From a virus, in IMG/VR virus record IMGVR_UViG_3300005253_000063, positions 1-64,000 of that record: 64,000 bases of DNA; one strand, 5' to 3'. Shown one piece after another: positions 47,055-56,453 of this stretch; position 1 is the first letter of the stretch, and every line of letters begins with the position of its first letter. Under the pieces are notes generated by a model. It did not search any database. It was not told the origin of the DNA and saw only the letters and a list, made by a program, of their open reading frames with translations. Position numbers and translations under genes: made by a program.

Positions 47055-48566
47055 ATGGCGATCCTACCTTCATCGCTGGACTTCACCGACCGAGACTTCG
47101 ACAGTCTCAATGCCCGGCTCGATGCCTTGCTCGCGTCGGTCTTCCCCGACTGGACCGACTTTCAGGTTGCGACCTTTGGGAACATCCTCAAGGAGATGTT
47201 TGCTTTCGTTGGTGGCGTCTTCACGAAGTACCAGGATTCGTCCGCCATCGAATCGCGGATCGTCACCGCGACCCAACGCAAGAACCTGATCAACCTCGCA
47301 AAGCTGGTCGGGTTCGTACCGCAAGGAGCCGCAGTAGCAACTGCCGAGGAAACGTTCACGCTCGCCGCTGTGCCGACACAGGATGTCGTCTTCGTTGAAG
47401 GGCAGGAAGTGCGGACGAAAGATGTCGTGGATCCCGCCACCTTCAGACTCTTGACGGACCTCACGATCCCAGCGTTCAAAGACCCCCCCATCGGTTTGGT
47501 TCAAGTGGAGAATGCGGACCCCACGGCAGAGCAGTTCCAGTCCGACGGTCTGGCGAACCAGCGGTTCGAACTCGCCGAGGTGCCGTTCCTTGACGACTCG
47601 GCGGTCATCCTCGCGGCCAATGGCGACTACGACGAGGTCGTCAACTTCCTCGACTCCGCTGCTGCCGACCGACACTTCGTGATCGTCGTCGACCAGAACG
47701 ACAGAGCCACGATCAAGTTTGGCAATGGCGTGAATGGTGCGATCCCGCAGGGCACGATCGCGGTCTCGTACAAGACGGGCGGCGGTGCGGCAGGCAACGT
47801 CGAGGTCGGGACGATCACCACAATCGAAGGTTCGTTCACCGACATCCTCGGCGGGTCCGTCTCGGTATCGGTTAACAACGCGGCGAAGGCGTCGGGCGGT
47901 ACCGACCGGCAGGGGAATGAGGAGATTCGCGAACTCGCACCGGAGTCGGTACGTGTGCTCAACCGAACCGTTGCCCGCGAGGACTACGAGATCAACGCGA
48001 AGAAGATCGCGGGCGTGTCGCGTGCGCTGATGCTCACCGCTGACCAGGACACGGAGATCGATGAGAACGCGGGCAAGCTCTTCATCATCCCCGATGGCGG
48101 TGGCGTACCCACACAGACGCTCAAGGACTCTGTCCTCAACCAGGTGACCGTCGTGTTTCCGAAGACCGTCACCTTCCGCCTTGACGTCGTGGATCCGGTT
48201 TTTCTTGTCGTCAACGTCGCAGCACGAGTGTTCAAACGGACCAACATCACACAGGCGACTGTGCGCGCGAACATCCAGGCTGCGCTCGACGCCCACTTCG
48301 CGCTCGACAACCCCGATGGTTCGGCTAACACAAACATCGACTTCGGTTTCAACTTCAAGGATGTTGACGGGAACCCGGCCGGTGAGATCGCCTGGTCCGA
48401 CATTTTCAACGTCGTGCGCGACGCTAGCGGCGTACGAAAGATTGGTGACCAGAATAACGACCTCACGCTCAACGGCCAGGACGACGATCTGCCAATCCAG
48501 GTGAAACAGTTCCCGGTGCTCGGTCAGATCGTCTTACTGGACGGTGATACCGGAGGCGCGTTCTAG
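47055..48566 (+). CDS. Baseplate J-like wedge protein
   Basis: This is a 503-aa product. The start MAILPSSLDFTDRDFDSLNA and TDFQVATFGNILKEMFAFVG, then ATQRKNLINLAKLVGFVP, are typical of the J/gp6-like wedge. SYKTGGGAAGNVEVGTITT, then RTVAREDYEINAKKIAGVSR in the middle, are highly characteristic. It links hub and fibres in contractile baseplates. Confidence 0.9.
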   Translation: MAILPSSLDFTDRDFDSLNARLDALLASVFPDWTDFQVATFGNILKEMFAFVGGVFTKYQDSSAIESRIVTATQRKNLINLAKLVGFVPQGAAVATAEETFTLAAVPTQDVVFVEGQEVRTKDVVDPATFRLLTDLTIPAFKDPPIGLVQVENADPTAEQFQSDGLANQRFELAEVPFLDDSAVILAANGDYDEVVNFLDSAAADRHFVIVVDQNDRATIKFGNGVNGAIPQGTIAVSYKTGGGAAGNVEVGTITTIEGSFTDILGGSVSVSVNNAAKASGGTDRQGNEEIRELAPESVRVLNRTVAREDYEINAKKIAGVSRALMLTADQDTEIDENAGKLFIIPDGGGVPTQTLKDSVLNQVTVVFPKTVTFRLDVVDPVFLVVNVAARVFKRTNITQATVRANIQAALDAHFALDNPDGSANTNIDFGFNFKDVDGNPAGEIAWSDIFNVVRDASGVRKIGDQNNDLTLNGQDDDLPIQVKQFPVLGQIVLLDGDTGGAF

Positions 48567-49364
48567 GTGGCACACACGTTCGCGAACCTGAGCTACGAGG
48601 ACGCCGGCTTGGAGCCTGGCGATGCCGCCAGTTGGGTGCAGTCGCAGCTCGCAACCGCGGAGGAGCTTGCGGGCTACGGCCCGTCGAGCCTGAGCGTACG
48701 TCGGCGACCCGAGGAGGACTTCGAAGATGGCTGGCTCAGCAACGAGGACTTCGTGTTTGTCCTCGGTCTCGTGGATGACGCGTTCTACGATATCGCCATC
48801 TCACCGCAGCGGGGTGAAGACTACGAAGAGGGTTGGCTCAGCAACGAGAACTTCACGTTCGTCCACAGCGGACTCGACGTGGCGGTGTACGACTCGACTC
48901 CGCAAGACTTCGAAGACTTCGAAGAGGAGTGGCTCGGCAATGAGGCGTTCGAGTTCCAACTCGGCACGATTTTATCCGCCCCGTTCGGCGGCGTTGGCGG
49001 CTCCGAAGACTTCGAGCAGACATGGGACATCGACATCCGCATCTTCGCGTTCGCCGAGTTCTCTGGTTTGCTCACGTTTACAAAAACGTCCGACGAGATC
49101 GAACGGGCCTCCGGTAGTTGGATCACAGATGGCTTCGCCGACGTGCCGCAAATCGAGATTTTCAACTCGCTCTCGAATGACGGGATTCACGATCCGGTTA
49201 CCGTCGCCGCTCTGTCGATCATCACGGACGGCACCCCGGCTATCGTTGACGAAGTGCCAGCCCTGACCGTTCGGGTTCGCTCGTTCTCGGTTGCCCTGTA
49301 CGATGGCGGTGCGCTAACCGAAGAAAACTTCCAGGGGACCTGGACTCTGATGACGACCTTCTAG
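48567..49364 (+). CDS. Baseplate-associated protein with EDFExxWLSNExF repeats
   Basis: This is a 265-aa product with a GTG start directly after the J-like stop. Residues ~50-155 contain four similar segments: EDFEDGWLSNEDFVFVL, EDYEEGWLSNENFTFVH, EDFEEEWLGNEAFEFQL and SEDFEQTWD. A partial match recurs at the end (LTEENFQGTWTL). The repeated acidic-aromatic hairpins resemble a stacked beta structure. The function is unknown; a fibre or baseplate accessory is likely from place. Confidence 0.65.
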   Translation: MAHTFANLSYEDAGLEPGDAASWVQSQLATAEELAGYGPSSLSVRRRPEEDFEDGWLSNEDFVFVLGLVDDAFYDIAISPQRGEDYEEGWLSNENFTFVHSGLDVAVYDSTPQDFEDFEEEWLGNEAFEFQLGTILSAPFGGVGGSEDFEQTWDIDIRIFAFAEFSGLLTFTKTSDEIERASGSWITDGFADVPQIEIFNSLSNDGIHDPVTVAALSIITDGTPAIVDEVPALTVRVRSFSVALYDGGALTEENFQGTWTLMTTF

Positions 49365-49373
49365 GAGAGTTGA

Positions 49374-50093
49374 ATGGCCGAAGTTGATTTTACTGAACTT
49401 GCTAACAGCCTCGCGACCGGGCAGCTCGACCGAGGCGCGACGGCAGGCATCGATCGACCCCCCGGGGGCGGGTCGTTCGTCTTCGGGTTCAACTCGCTGG
49501 CCGTCGTCGACGGCGCGGCCGGGTTGTTCACGAACCAGACGAACTTCGCTCCGATGTCGAAGGGCGGTCGCATCCAGGGCGCGATCAAGCGACACCCGTC
49601 GGCTGGCGCGACCGGATTCGCTCCATTTCTGTTCATCGGCTTGCAAGGCCCCGACGTTTCCGATCTGGGCTACCTGCTCGGGCTCGGCGATGCCGACCCG
49701 CATCACATCGTGTTGCGCAAAGGGGCCATCAACGAGGGGCTCCCCGAGTCACTCGGCGTCGAAGGTGTGCTCGCCATCGGCACCGAGCCCTTCAACAACG
49801 ACACGTGGCTACACCTCCGACTCGACATGGTGGTGAACCTCAACGGCGACGTCGTGCTCAATGTGTTCCGCAACGATCTGGACGTCAATCCGGTCGGCGC
49901 TCCGATCTTCGCTCCGGTACCCGGCATGGACGATCTGAACCCGGGCTCCGGTCGCGCCTTCCTCGACGACGCGCTCGGCATCAACTCGGGCTCGCAACCG
50001 TTCGAGAACGGGCGCGTCGGGTTTGCCTTCCGCGTCGAGGATACTGCGCGGCGCGGCGCGTTTGATTCTATCGAGATCGCGAGACAATTATAG
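49374..50093 (+). CDS. Tail/baseplate-associated beta-rich protein
   Basis: This is a 239-aa product after TAGGAGAG. The sequence (FVFGFNSLAVVDGAAGLF, FAPFLFIGLQGPDVSDLGYL, GRVGFAFRVEDTARRGAFDS) suggests a jelly-roll or lectin-like domain, such as a carbohydrate-binding fold. It sits in the fibre region between wedge and gpI genes. The ligand is unknown. Confidence 0.55.
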   Translation: MAEVDFTELANSLATGQLDRGATAGIDRPPGGGSFVFGFNSLAVVDGAAGLFTNQTNFAPMSKGGRIQGAIKRHPSAGATGFAPFLFIGLQGPDVSDLGYLLGLGDADPHHIVLRKGAINEGLPESLGVEGVLAIGTEPFNNDTWLHLRLDMVVNLNGDVVLNVFRNDLDVNPVGAPIFAPVPGMDDLNPGSGRAFLDDALGINSGSQPFENGRVGFAFRVEDTARRGAFDSIEIARQL

Positions 50094-50129
50094 TTGTCTA
50101 GCAATCTCTTTTCGTGTTAGGAAAGCGGC

Positions 50130-50780
50130 ATGAACAAAGCGCGATCGAAAGCGAGAACCAAAGAATGGGAGGATCCCGAGATCCGCAAGCGTCGTGTCGA
50201 AGGCGTTCGCAAGGCCGCATTTCGACGTTACGAAGATCAGGGCGAACGAAACAAGGCCTCGGCTCGCACGAAAGCTCTCTTCGATGATCCTGCTTACCGA
50301 GAGAAACACCGACGCGCGATGCAGAAACTTGGCAAACAGAACCGAGGCAAGCCTCGGAGCGCAAAGGGTCTTAGCAGATCGCCCGAGTACAAAATCTGGT
50401 CCGGCATGATCGAACGCTGCCACAACCCGAAGACGGTGCCCTATAAGAACTATGGTGGTCGAGGCATCCACGTCTGTGACGAGTGGCGGGGCCGTGGCGG
50501 GTTCGTGCGGTTCATCGAGCACGTCGGTCGACGGCCTTCCTCTGAACTCACGATCGGTCGTATCGATAATGATGGCCACTACGAGCCTGGCAATGTTCGT
50601 TGGGAGACGCGTGTCGAGCAGATGGCGAACCGTCGAATAACACGGCATGTAACGATCCGCGGAGAAACTATGACCTTGACTGCCTGGGCTCGTCATATCG
50701 GTATCGCGGTGCCGACATTGTCTCGCCGTTTACGCCTTGGCTGGTCAGACGATAAATTGCTTCAACCAGGAAGACACTGA
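50130..50780 (+). CDS. Homing endonuclease of HNH/AP2-like type
   Basis: This is a 216-aa product. Residues 1-75 are basic (MNKARSKARTKEWEDPEIRK) with NUMOD-like repeats. The region PEYKIWSGMIERCHNPKTVP, YKNYGGRGIHVCDEWRG, and ELTIGRIDNDGHYEPGNVRW matches HNH/AP2-type phage endonucleases. The C-terminus (LTAWARHIGIAVPTLSRRLR) is a helix-turn-helix. It is inserted between two tail genes and is probably selfish. Confidence 0.82.
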   Translation: MNKARSKARTKEWEDPEIRKRRVEGVRKAAFRRYEDQGERNKASARTKALFDDPAYREKHRRAMQKLGKQNRGKPRSAKGLSRSPEYKIWSGMIERCHNPKTVPYKNYGGRGIHVCDEWRGRGGFVRFIEHVGRRPSSELTIGRIDNDGHYEPGNVRWETRVEQMANRRITRHVTIRGETMTLTAWARHIGIAVPTLSRRLRLGWSDDKLLQPGRH

Positions 50781-50783
50781 CCG

Positions 50784-51866
50784 ATGGCAACCCCGATCAT
50801 ACAGCTCGACGGTTCAGTTTCCGGGGTAGGGACGCCGGGGGATTCGCGCGACAACTTCATCGTGCCCGAGACCATCAGGATCACCGACACGGCGAATCCC
50901 GCGCCGAGCACGTTTTCTGTCGTGCTGCGCGCTCGGCCGCCCGGCTCGTCTGCGGCTATCTCGCTCGGACCGGGCGCGAACGAGGCGGGATTCCCGATGG
51001 ACGTCCTCGGCACCTATCTCGTCGAGGTTATCGCTGACGGCGCGAGCAGCGGGGTCCTTGCTGTGCTCGGCGGACAGGACTTCTTCTTCTCGACGCAGGG
51101 CGGCGCGGCCTCGAAGCTACTGAACGGCAAGCGCCCGCCTGCAGCTGGCGAAACGATTCAGTATGGTTCAGACGGTTGGGCCGTTGCGCTGAACGAGATC
51201 GTTGCCGCCGCTCTGAGCAGTAGCCAATTCGATGCCATCAACAACGCGAGTCCCGCGCCGTCGGCGGCCAACCCATTCGTCACCGAGGGCAACGCCGAGC
51301 TGGTCCCGGTTGCGACACAGGCGCTCATTCCGACTACGGATCAGAAGACCGATCTGGGTACGCTTGACGGCGCAGCACACGGTACCGTGTTCCACTCCGA
51401 TGCTGCCGGTCGTGTTGCCGCACTCGCGCCGGGTAACGTCGGACAGGTTCTCGAAACGCAGGCGGCGGCGGACCCCGTATTCGCCGACGCCAAGCAGAAG
51501 GTTGCCGCAGAGATTATAGCGGTCGGCACAACGAACCACGCTGGCGCAACGGATACACTCGTCGCCCTGATGACGTCGACGCCTGGGGCCGGTGACTATG
51601 AGGTCGAGTTCGGCGCGAGCGCCGATCTCGATACCGTCAACATTTCGATGTTTTATTCCATCTACGTCAACGGTGTGCAGATCGCTCATAGCGAACGCGA
51701 GTTCCGGCGTGGAGGTTCGGCCGGCGATGTAGCTGGCGCGCTGCACACGAAGGCCGACGCGATTGGAGTGGGAGACGGTCAAGCAATCGAGATCCGCGCT
51801 CGTCTTTCCGCAGGCAGTGCCGACATTTTCCAGCGCTCCCTGAGCATCAAGAAAGTGGTGCCGTAA
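50784..51866 (+). CDS. Fibre-type protein with collar-like N-terminus
   Basis: This is a 360-aa product. A beta-sandwich-like N-terminus (MATPIIQLDGSVSGVGTPGD, TFSVVLRARPPGSSAAISLG) is followed by a repetitive middle (KTDLGTLDGAAHGTVFHSDA) and a trimerisation-like C-terminus (ISMFYSIYVNGVQIAHSERE). It is probably part of the adsorption apparatus. Confidence 0.55.
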   Translation: MATPIIQLDGSVSGVGTPGDSRDNFIVPETIRITDTANPAPSTFSVVLRARPPGSSAAISLGPGANEAGFPMDVLGTYLVEVIADGASSGVLAVLGGQDFFFSTQGGAASKLLNGKRPPAAGETIQYGSDGWAVALNEIVAAALSSSQFDAINNASPAPSAANPFVTEGNAELVPVATQALIPTTDQKTDLGTLDGAAHGTVFHSDAAGRVAALAPGNVGQVLETQAAADPVFADAKQKVAAEIIAVGTTNHAGATDTLVALMTSTPGAGDYEVEFGASADLDTVNISMFYSIYVNGVQIAHSEREFRRGGSAGDVAGALHTKADAIGVGDGQAIEIRARLSAGSADIFQRSLSIKKVVP

Positions 51867-52507
51867 TGGCGAAGTACACTCGTTCAAAGTCTACGGACTT
51901 TACGTCGTCTGCCGGCGCGATCACTCATAGTGCGCTGCGAGACGAGGTTGGCGCCGCGATTCCGGCCAAGACGCTCATGACGATCACCGAGTTGGAGGAC
52001 GGGGATCTCGTCGAGTTCGACTTCGGCTCTGACACGCTGACCGGTGGAGAGCAGACGACGCTCACGACGGTTTGCAACGACCACACTGCGCCGATGCACG
52101 AATTGATCTTGCGAACTGCGCCGGCCTCGGGTCTTGAGACTGCCGTCGTTACGGATGGTTCGTGGACCGTTCTCCACTACCAAGTCGTCGACCCGAAAAC
52201 ATTGCACGATGACTTGACCAAAATCTTTATGCGGTTCGTTGCCGCTGTGAAAGTAAACGACGGTGCCGCAAGCGAGCTTCCCAAATTTCGGATCGTCGAA
52301 CGCAAAGTATCCGACGATGTTGAAGTGGTCCTGATGACCGCAGTACATCAGCCAGCCGATACCGCCACAGCATTCCGGGCAATGCAATTCGACAGTGACG
52401 TGGACCCCCGCGCCGGCCTGATGGAATACCGCGTTGAGGCTGACCGGAACAGTGCAACAGAATGCGTTGTTCGGGGGGCTGGCTTCATGCTTTGTGCGAA
52501 CGTGTAG
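51866..52507 (+). CDS. Fibre-region hypothetical protein
   Basis: This is a 213-aa product, ATG sharing a base with the upstream stop (TAATG). Beta-rich and acidic (LMTITELEDGDLVEFDFGSD, TVLHYQVVDPKTLHDDLTKI). The gene order suggests a virion role. No family is recognised. Confidence 0.6.
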   Translation: MAKYTRSKSTDFTSSAGAITHSALRDEVGAAIPAKTLMTITELEDGDLVEFDFGSDTLTGGEQTTLTTVCNDHTAPMHELILRTAPASGLETAVVTDGSWTVLHYQVVDPKTLHDDLTKIFMRFVAAVKVNDGAASELPKFRIVERKVSDDVEVVLMTAVHQPADTATAFRAMQFDSDVDPRAGLMEYRVEADRNSATECVVRGAGFMLCANV

Positions 52508-52513
52508 AACTCA

Positions 52514-52960
52514 ATGTTCGGAACGGGCGGATACGGACACGCGGGATACGGCGGCGGAGGCGTCCCGGCTCCGGGTCTCAACGCGTGGACGCGTGAGCTA
52601 GGCGCAACGCAAGGTCGACTGATACCCGTCAACGCCGACGCGGTCGACGGTGACTGGGTTTTCGTCTTGGGCCGTGATCTTGCCGGACTCGAACAGGATC
52701 TGAACATCGGCGACTTCGTGCAAGTCGAGCAAACCGCGGACTTCGATACCACTGAAATCGTCTCAGTGGCGCTTCGGATGCGCAGCTCTGCTAGCCTTCC
52801 CAGCCCGCGCAAGTGGAAGGTTCAGCTACTGATCGACGGCGGTGAGCGGGTGGCGCGCACCCTTCGCGATTCGGAAGACGTAGATCAGAAACTCGCCGCG
52901 AACGTTTCACAGCTTGCACCCGGAGATCATACGCTGGCGATCCGGTTGGGGCTTATCTAA
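52514..52960 (+). CDS. Fibre-region hypothetical protein with Gly-rich start
   Basis: This is a 148-aa product starting MFGTGGYGHAGYGGGGVPAP, a glycine-tyrosine-rich stretch. A beta-sandwich part follows (VSVALRMRSSASLPSPRKWK-type sequence, KVQLLIDGGERVARTLRDSE, GDHTLAIRLGLI). The stop overlaps the next ATG (TAATG). The function is unknown. Confidence 0.6.
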   Translation: MFGTGGYGHAGYGGGGVPAPGLNAWTRELGATQGRLIPVNADAVDGDWVFVLGRDLAGLEQDLNIGDFVQVEQTADFDTTEIVSVALRMRSSASLPSPRKWKVQLLIDGGERVARTLRDSEDVDQKLAANVSQLAPGDHTLAIRLGLI

Positions 52961-53679
52961 TGACGATGGTCGAACTCCCAGCCGTCTACATCGACGACGT
53001 GCAGATGCTAGAGCCTGGTGGGCTCGCGCTGCTGAATCGCGATCCAGACGACGGACAAGTCCGAGTTCCCGAAGACCTGAACATCGTGGTCGATATCGCT
53101 GACTTGACTGGTATCGGGATCGACACGTCGGCGACACAGGTCTTCGTCGCAGGCATACTCGCGTTCGATGGTGGCGTCTTTCAGCCGGGCTTCGCGGGCT
53201 CGACGTCGAGTCCCGACTCCGACACGTTGCGCATCGACATCAACCCGGCCTCCGACTTCGCGAGTGAGCAGGCTGTTACCGTGCGCGTGGTCAGTGAGAC
53301 GACCGGTGGCGCGAACACGATCGACGAAACCTATTCGTTCACCATTATCGATCTGATCCCGCCCGCATTTGCGAGCGCGGTTCCCCAGAGCCTTCGCGTC
53401 GTGCGATTCACGTTCGACGATCCGGTCAAGCAAACCGATCCAAATGACTTGCTCGACGCACTCAATCACGATGCCTATCTCTTCACGCCGCTGACCTTTC
53501 CTGCCGTGACGCCGGTCGGTGTAAGCGTGGTCTCCGTTGACGAGCGGACGGTCGACGTCACAGTCAGCATCGATCTATCGCCGGGCCAGACCTATCAGGT
53601 TCGAGCCCCGAACTTCACCGATCCAACGGCGCAACCGCCTCCGCCGATTTTCATTCCGCCTGAAGAGGGGGGTGGCTAG
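52960..53679 (+). CDS. Ig-like fibre-region protein
   Basis: This is a 239-aa product starting MTMVELPAVYIDDVQMLEPG. Two Ig-like or cadherin-like beta parts can be seen (LNIVVDIADLTGIGIDTSAT; FASEQAVTVRVVSETTGGAN, then PGQTYQVRAPNFTDPTAQ). The tail PPPPIFIPPEEGGG is Pro-rich. The gene runs straight into the gpI-like gene. Confidence 0.6.
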   Translation: MTMVELPAVYIDDVQMLEPGGLALLNRDPDDGQVRVPEDLNIVVDIADLTGIGIDTSATQVFVAGILAFDGGVFQPGFAGSTSSPDSDTLRIDINPASDFASEQAVTVRVVSETTGGANTIDETYSFTIIDLIPPAFASAVPQSLRVVRFTFDDPVKQTDPNDLLDALNHDAYLFTPLTFPAVTPVGVSVVSVDERTVDVTVSIDLSPGQTYQVRAPNFTDPTAQPPPPIFIPPEEGGG

Positions 53680-54335
53680 TGGCTACGACGATCACTTTCG
53701 TGGCGTTCGTGCCCCCGGCGCCAGCGGACCGGCAGTTCGATCTCATCCGGCTGCTGCCGCTGCTCAACCGCGAGGAGGATGCAACCGAAGACCTCCTGAA
53801 GTTCATCACGTGCTTGCAGGAGATTGTAGACCTCCTGCTGTTCGATGCGGACCGCTGGGTAGATATCCTCGACCCCGACGTTGCTGGCGAGCCCTTCCTC
53901 GATGCGATGCTCGCGGACCTGGGCAACCCGTTCGAGTTCGACCTGAGCGAGATCGACAAGCGGCGGCTCATCTCGGTGCTCGTCGCGATGTACAAGCAGA
54001 AGGGTACTGTGCCCGGCATCATCAACACGATCCGGTTCTTCCTCGGATTCGATGTCACGGTCGTGCCATTTAACACGACGAGCTGGATCCTGGGCGAGGA
54101 CACGCTGGGTGATGACACGATTCTCGGGCCCAGCGCCCAGTTTAACCTCTACGCCTTCAACCTCGTGGCACCCATTGCGCTGACTGTTGAGCAGCGGAAG
54201 CGGATAAGATCGCTGGTAGAGCTGATGAAGGTTGCGCACGAGCACTTCGTCGACCTCATTGAACCAGACACAACCGTCTTCGATCATGTAGAGTTGGGCG
54301 AGTCGGAACTCGGGGACACCTTCTTGCTGCACTAA
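53679..54335 (+). CDS. P2 gpI-like baseplate/tail protein
   Basis: This is a 218-aa product with a GTG start overlapping the upstream stop. LLKFITCLQEIVDLLLFDAD, then LDAMLADLGNPFEFDLSEID, RRLISVLVAMYKQKGTVPGI and INTIRFFLGFDVTVV follow the tail_P2_I pattern, including the K-G-T/S-x-x-A/G-I element. gpI-type proteins link the J-like wedge to the fibre. Confidence 0.82.
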   Translation: MATTITFVAFVPPAPADRQFDLIRLLPLLNREEDATEDLLKFITCLQEIVDLLLFDADRWVDILDPDVAGEPFLDAMLADLGNPFEFDLSEIDKRRLISVLVAMYKQKGTVPGIINTIRFFLGFDVTVVPFNTTSWILGEDTLGDDTILGPSAQFNLYAFNLVAPIALTVEQRKRIRSLVELMKVAHEHFVDLIEPDTTVFDHVELGESELGDTFLLH

Positions 54336-55249
54336 TGCGACTTATTCCGCATAGCTCGTTTTGTGGCGCCGCCCGACTTACGCGCGCATGCCGTAGAGCA
54401 ATTTTTCTGATTAGAATTCTGAGGTTGAAAATCAGTACGGCACCACGCACACAGTCGCGACCCGATACTGCGCCTCAATGTAAATTTGCAGGAATTCGAG
54501 CAGCAGGGGATTGCAATTCTCCGCTTTGCCTGGGAAAGCGGCATGGAGAAGACTTTTTCACAGACCGGGCATGTAAACGTAGGTCGTCGGCTACGTTTCT
54601 TCGCCGCGGTTGCGGCATTGCCGCATGCTTGCGAACACCGCAGCGTCTTGGAATGGATCGGCGTGAAGGTTGCGCCGCACTCGATGCAGGCTCGCTCCTT
54701 CGGCGCACGAGCCGCTCTATAGCAGGTCGCGGAACAGTGTTTGCGTTCCTTGCTTTGCTGGTGTTCAAACTTTTCCCCGCAATGCGCGCAGACAGTCTTC
54801 GTTCGCTTACGTTTGTGAGCGTGCCTGTGACACGTAGCGCACAGCAGCTCAATATTGTCGATCGCGAACAGGAGAGTGATATCCTTGGTTGGCCAAGGAT
54901 CAACACGATGGTGTCCTACAAGACCGTCGGCGTGACCACATCGCTCACAGGTTTTGTCAACTTTCAAACGCCGTGCGAAGCCGATCCAACCATGCCGGTT
55001 GTACCAGGCCATACGAGTCCTAGCTGGCTCGTCACCGCGTCTGCTGATGCCAAAACATCCTTGAGAGCAAAACTTCCCGTACCCATCCGCTACCTGCCTT
55101 GCACTAGCCGTGAAGGCTTTGCCGCAGACGAGACATACCTTCTTGACTGTCTTCCGCTTCGACTCGGCGTAGCAAGACCTCGAACAGAATTTTGCTGCTC
55201 GTTGGGAGCGCTTGAATGTCGATCCGCATTGTTTGCACACCGTTTCCAT
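54332..55249 (-). CDS. HNH endonuclease with serial zinc ribbons (antisense insertion)
   Basis: This is a 305-aa product from METVCKQCGSTFKRSQRAAK; an upstream start at 55294 is possible. The HNH core is CERCGHADGLVGHHRVDP, then IDNIELLCATCHRHAHK. It is surrounded by repeated CxxC...CxxxC ribbons (CLVCGKAF, CAHCGEKF, CIECGATF, CPVCEKVF, CAWCRTDF), at least six in all. It is the only minus-strand gene in this long rightward block and lies between gpI-like and fibre genes, so it is probably a late arrival. Confidence 0.82.
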   Translation of the reverse strand: METVCKQCGSTFKRSQRAAKFCSRSCYAESKRKTVKKVCLVCGKAFTASARQVADGYGKFCSQGCFGISRRGDEPARTRMAWYNRHGWIGFARRLKVDKTCERCGHADGLVGHHRVDPWPTKDITLLFAIDNIELLCATCHRHAHKRKRTKTVCAHCGEKFEHQQSKERKHCSATCYRAARAPKERACIECGATFTPIHSKTLRCSQACGNAATAAKKRSRRPTFTCPVCEKVFSMPLSQAKRRIAIPCCSNSCKFTLRRSIGSRLCAWCRTDFQPQNSNQKNCSTACARKSGGATKRAMRNKSH

Positions 55250-55292
55250 GACGGACAACGTGTAGCACGTTTTCGTCAAAAAGGCTAGCCAC

Positions 55293-56450
55293 ATGTCCGA
55301 CCGTCTCGATTACTTTTTTAGGCAACTGCTGACCGAGCAAGAATTAGATTCTGGTTTCGATAAGACCGAGGCCGCTGAGCAGAAGCTGATGACCGATCAG
55401 CTCTTGACCGGCATTTTCATTGGCGGCGAAGTGGCCGAGCACTTCCCGACGCCTGATCTGACGGTTGACATCGCCGGCCCGTTGAACGCCTACGACCAGC
55501 TCGGCCGCCGCATCTTTTTCTCACCGCTTCAAGTCCTCGACATGTCCGTCGACGAGCTTGCGGTTTCGACCGCGGTCGACACGCCGGGCAACGAGAAGAT
55601 CCTCACCATCTTCGTGGAGTTCGATCGGCTCCTCTCCGACCCACGTCTCGACGGCAACAATCTCACTGTTTTCTTTCAGCGTGTCGAGAGTTTCAAACTG
55701 AACGTGGTGCAATCGGCCGAGGCCGCGATCGGCCTGGCCGTTCCACCTGCGCCTCGCGCCGACCAGCTCATTCTGGCTGACGTTACGATCGTCAACGCGC
55801 AGGTAGCGATCCTCGATGCCGACATCGATGCCTCGCGCCGCGCCGACGTCTTCAAGCTGACTGGAGCACCGAACTCGATTACAGCAGGACGGGTCAAGCA
55901 AGTTCTGCAGGACATGCTCGACATCCTCAACGGCGGTATCGGCGGGGTAGACGTCATCGAGGGTGGCGATACCGTCATCGACTTCTCGACGCTCCAGAGT
56001 GCCATTCAGGACCTGGCGGAACAGAAGCACGTCGGCATCAACTACGTCTTCGGACTCACTGACATCAATCCGCGGTTGACGGATTGGGTGTACAGCGACG
56101 CACTGTTCGGATGGCGCTCCACCGTCATCGGTGCGAAAGCCGACGGCTGGTGGAAGATGCAGGATAAGCACAAGATTTTGGAGGTCGATGCCTTTGTTAG
56201 TGATGGCGCCCCGGACAGCATCGTCAGTGCTCGGTTGAACGTCCTGAGCATGACGACTCCGGTGGCGCTCATATCCAAGGACTTCCAAATATCGAACGGA
56301 TCCGGTTTGCCGCAGATCATGAGCTTCACGTTCACCCCATTCACGCTCGGGGTGAACGAGATCCTCTTTATCGAGTTCGAAAACACGGATGCCGGAGTCC
56401 TCGCCCGTATCCTTCGGGGGGGCCGCGTCAAGGCTCGTCGCATCCTGTAG
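55293..56450 (+). CDS. Tail fibre-type protein with helical N-terminus
   Basis: This is a 385-aa product starting MSDRLDYFFRQLLTEQELDS. The first 120 residues look like a gp12/gp7-type attachment part (GRRIFFSPLQVLDMSVDELA). A coiled middle and a beta-rich end (GLPQIMSFTFTPFTLGVNEI) follow. The place after gpI suggests a fibre or fibre-connector. Confidence 0.55.
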   Translation: MSDRLDYFFRQLLTEQELDSGFDKTEAAEQKLMTDQLLTGIFIGGEVAEHFPTPDLTVDIAGPLNAYDQLGRRIFFSPLQVLDMSVDELAVSTAVDTPGNEKILTIFVEFDRLLSDPRLDGNNLTVFFQRVESFKLNVVQSAEAAIGLAVPPAPRADQLILADVTIVNAQVAILDADIDASRRADVFKLTGAPNSITAGRVKQVLQDMLDILNGGIGGVDVIEGGDTVIDFSTLQSAIQDLAEQKHVGINYVFGLTDINPRLTDWVYSDALFGWRSTVIGAKADGWWKMQDKHKILEVDAFVSDGAPDSIVSARLNVLSMTTPVALISKDFQISNGSGLPQIMSFTFTPFTLGVNEILFIEFENTDAGVLARILRGGRVKARRIL

Positions 56451-56453
56451 TTC

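Noticed and set aside
47070-48296. 408-codon minus-strand frame opposite the J-like gene
   Set aside because: The J-like protein is certain on the plus strand. The antisense frame lacks family signs.
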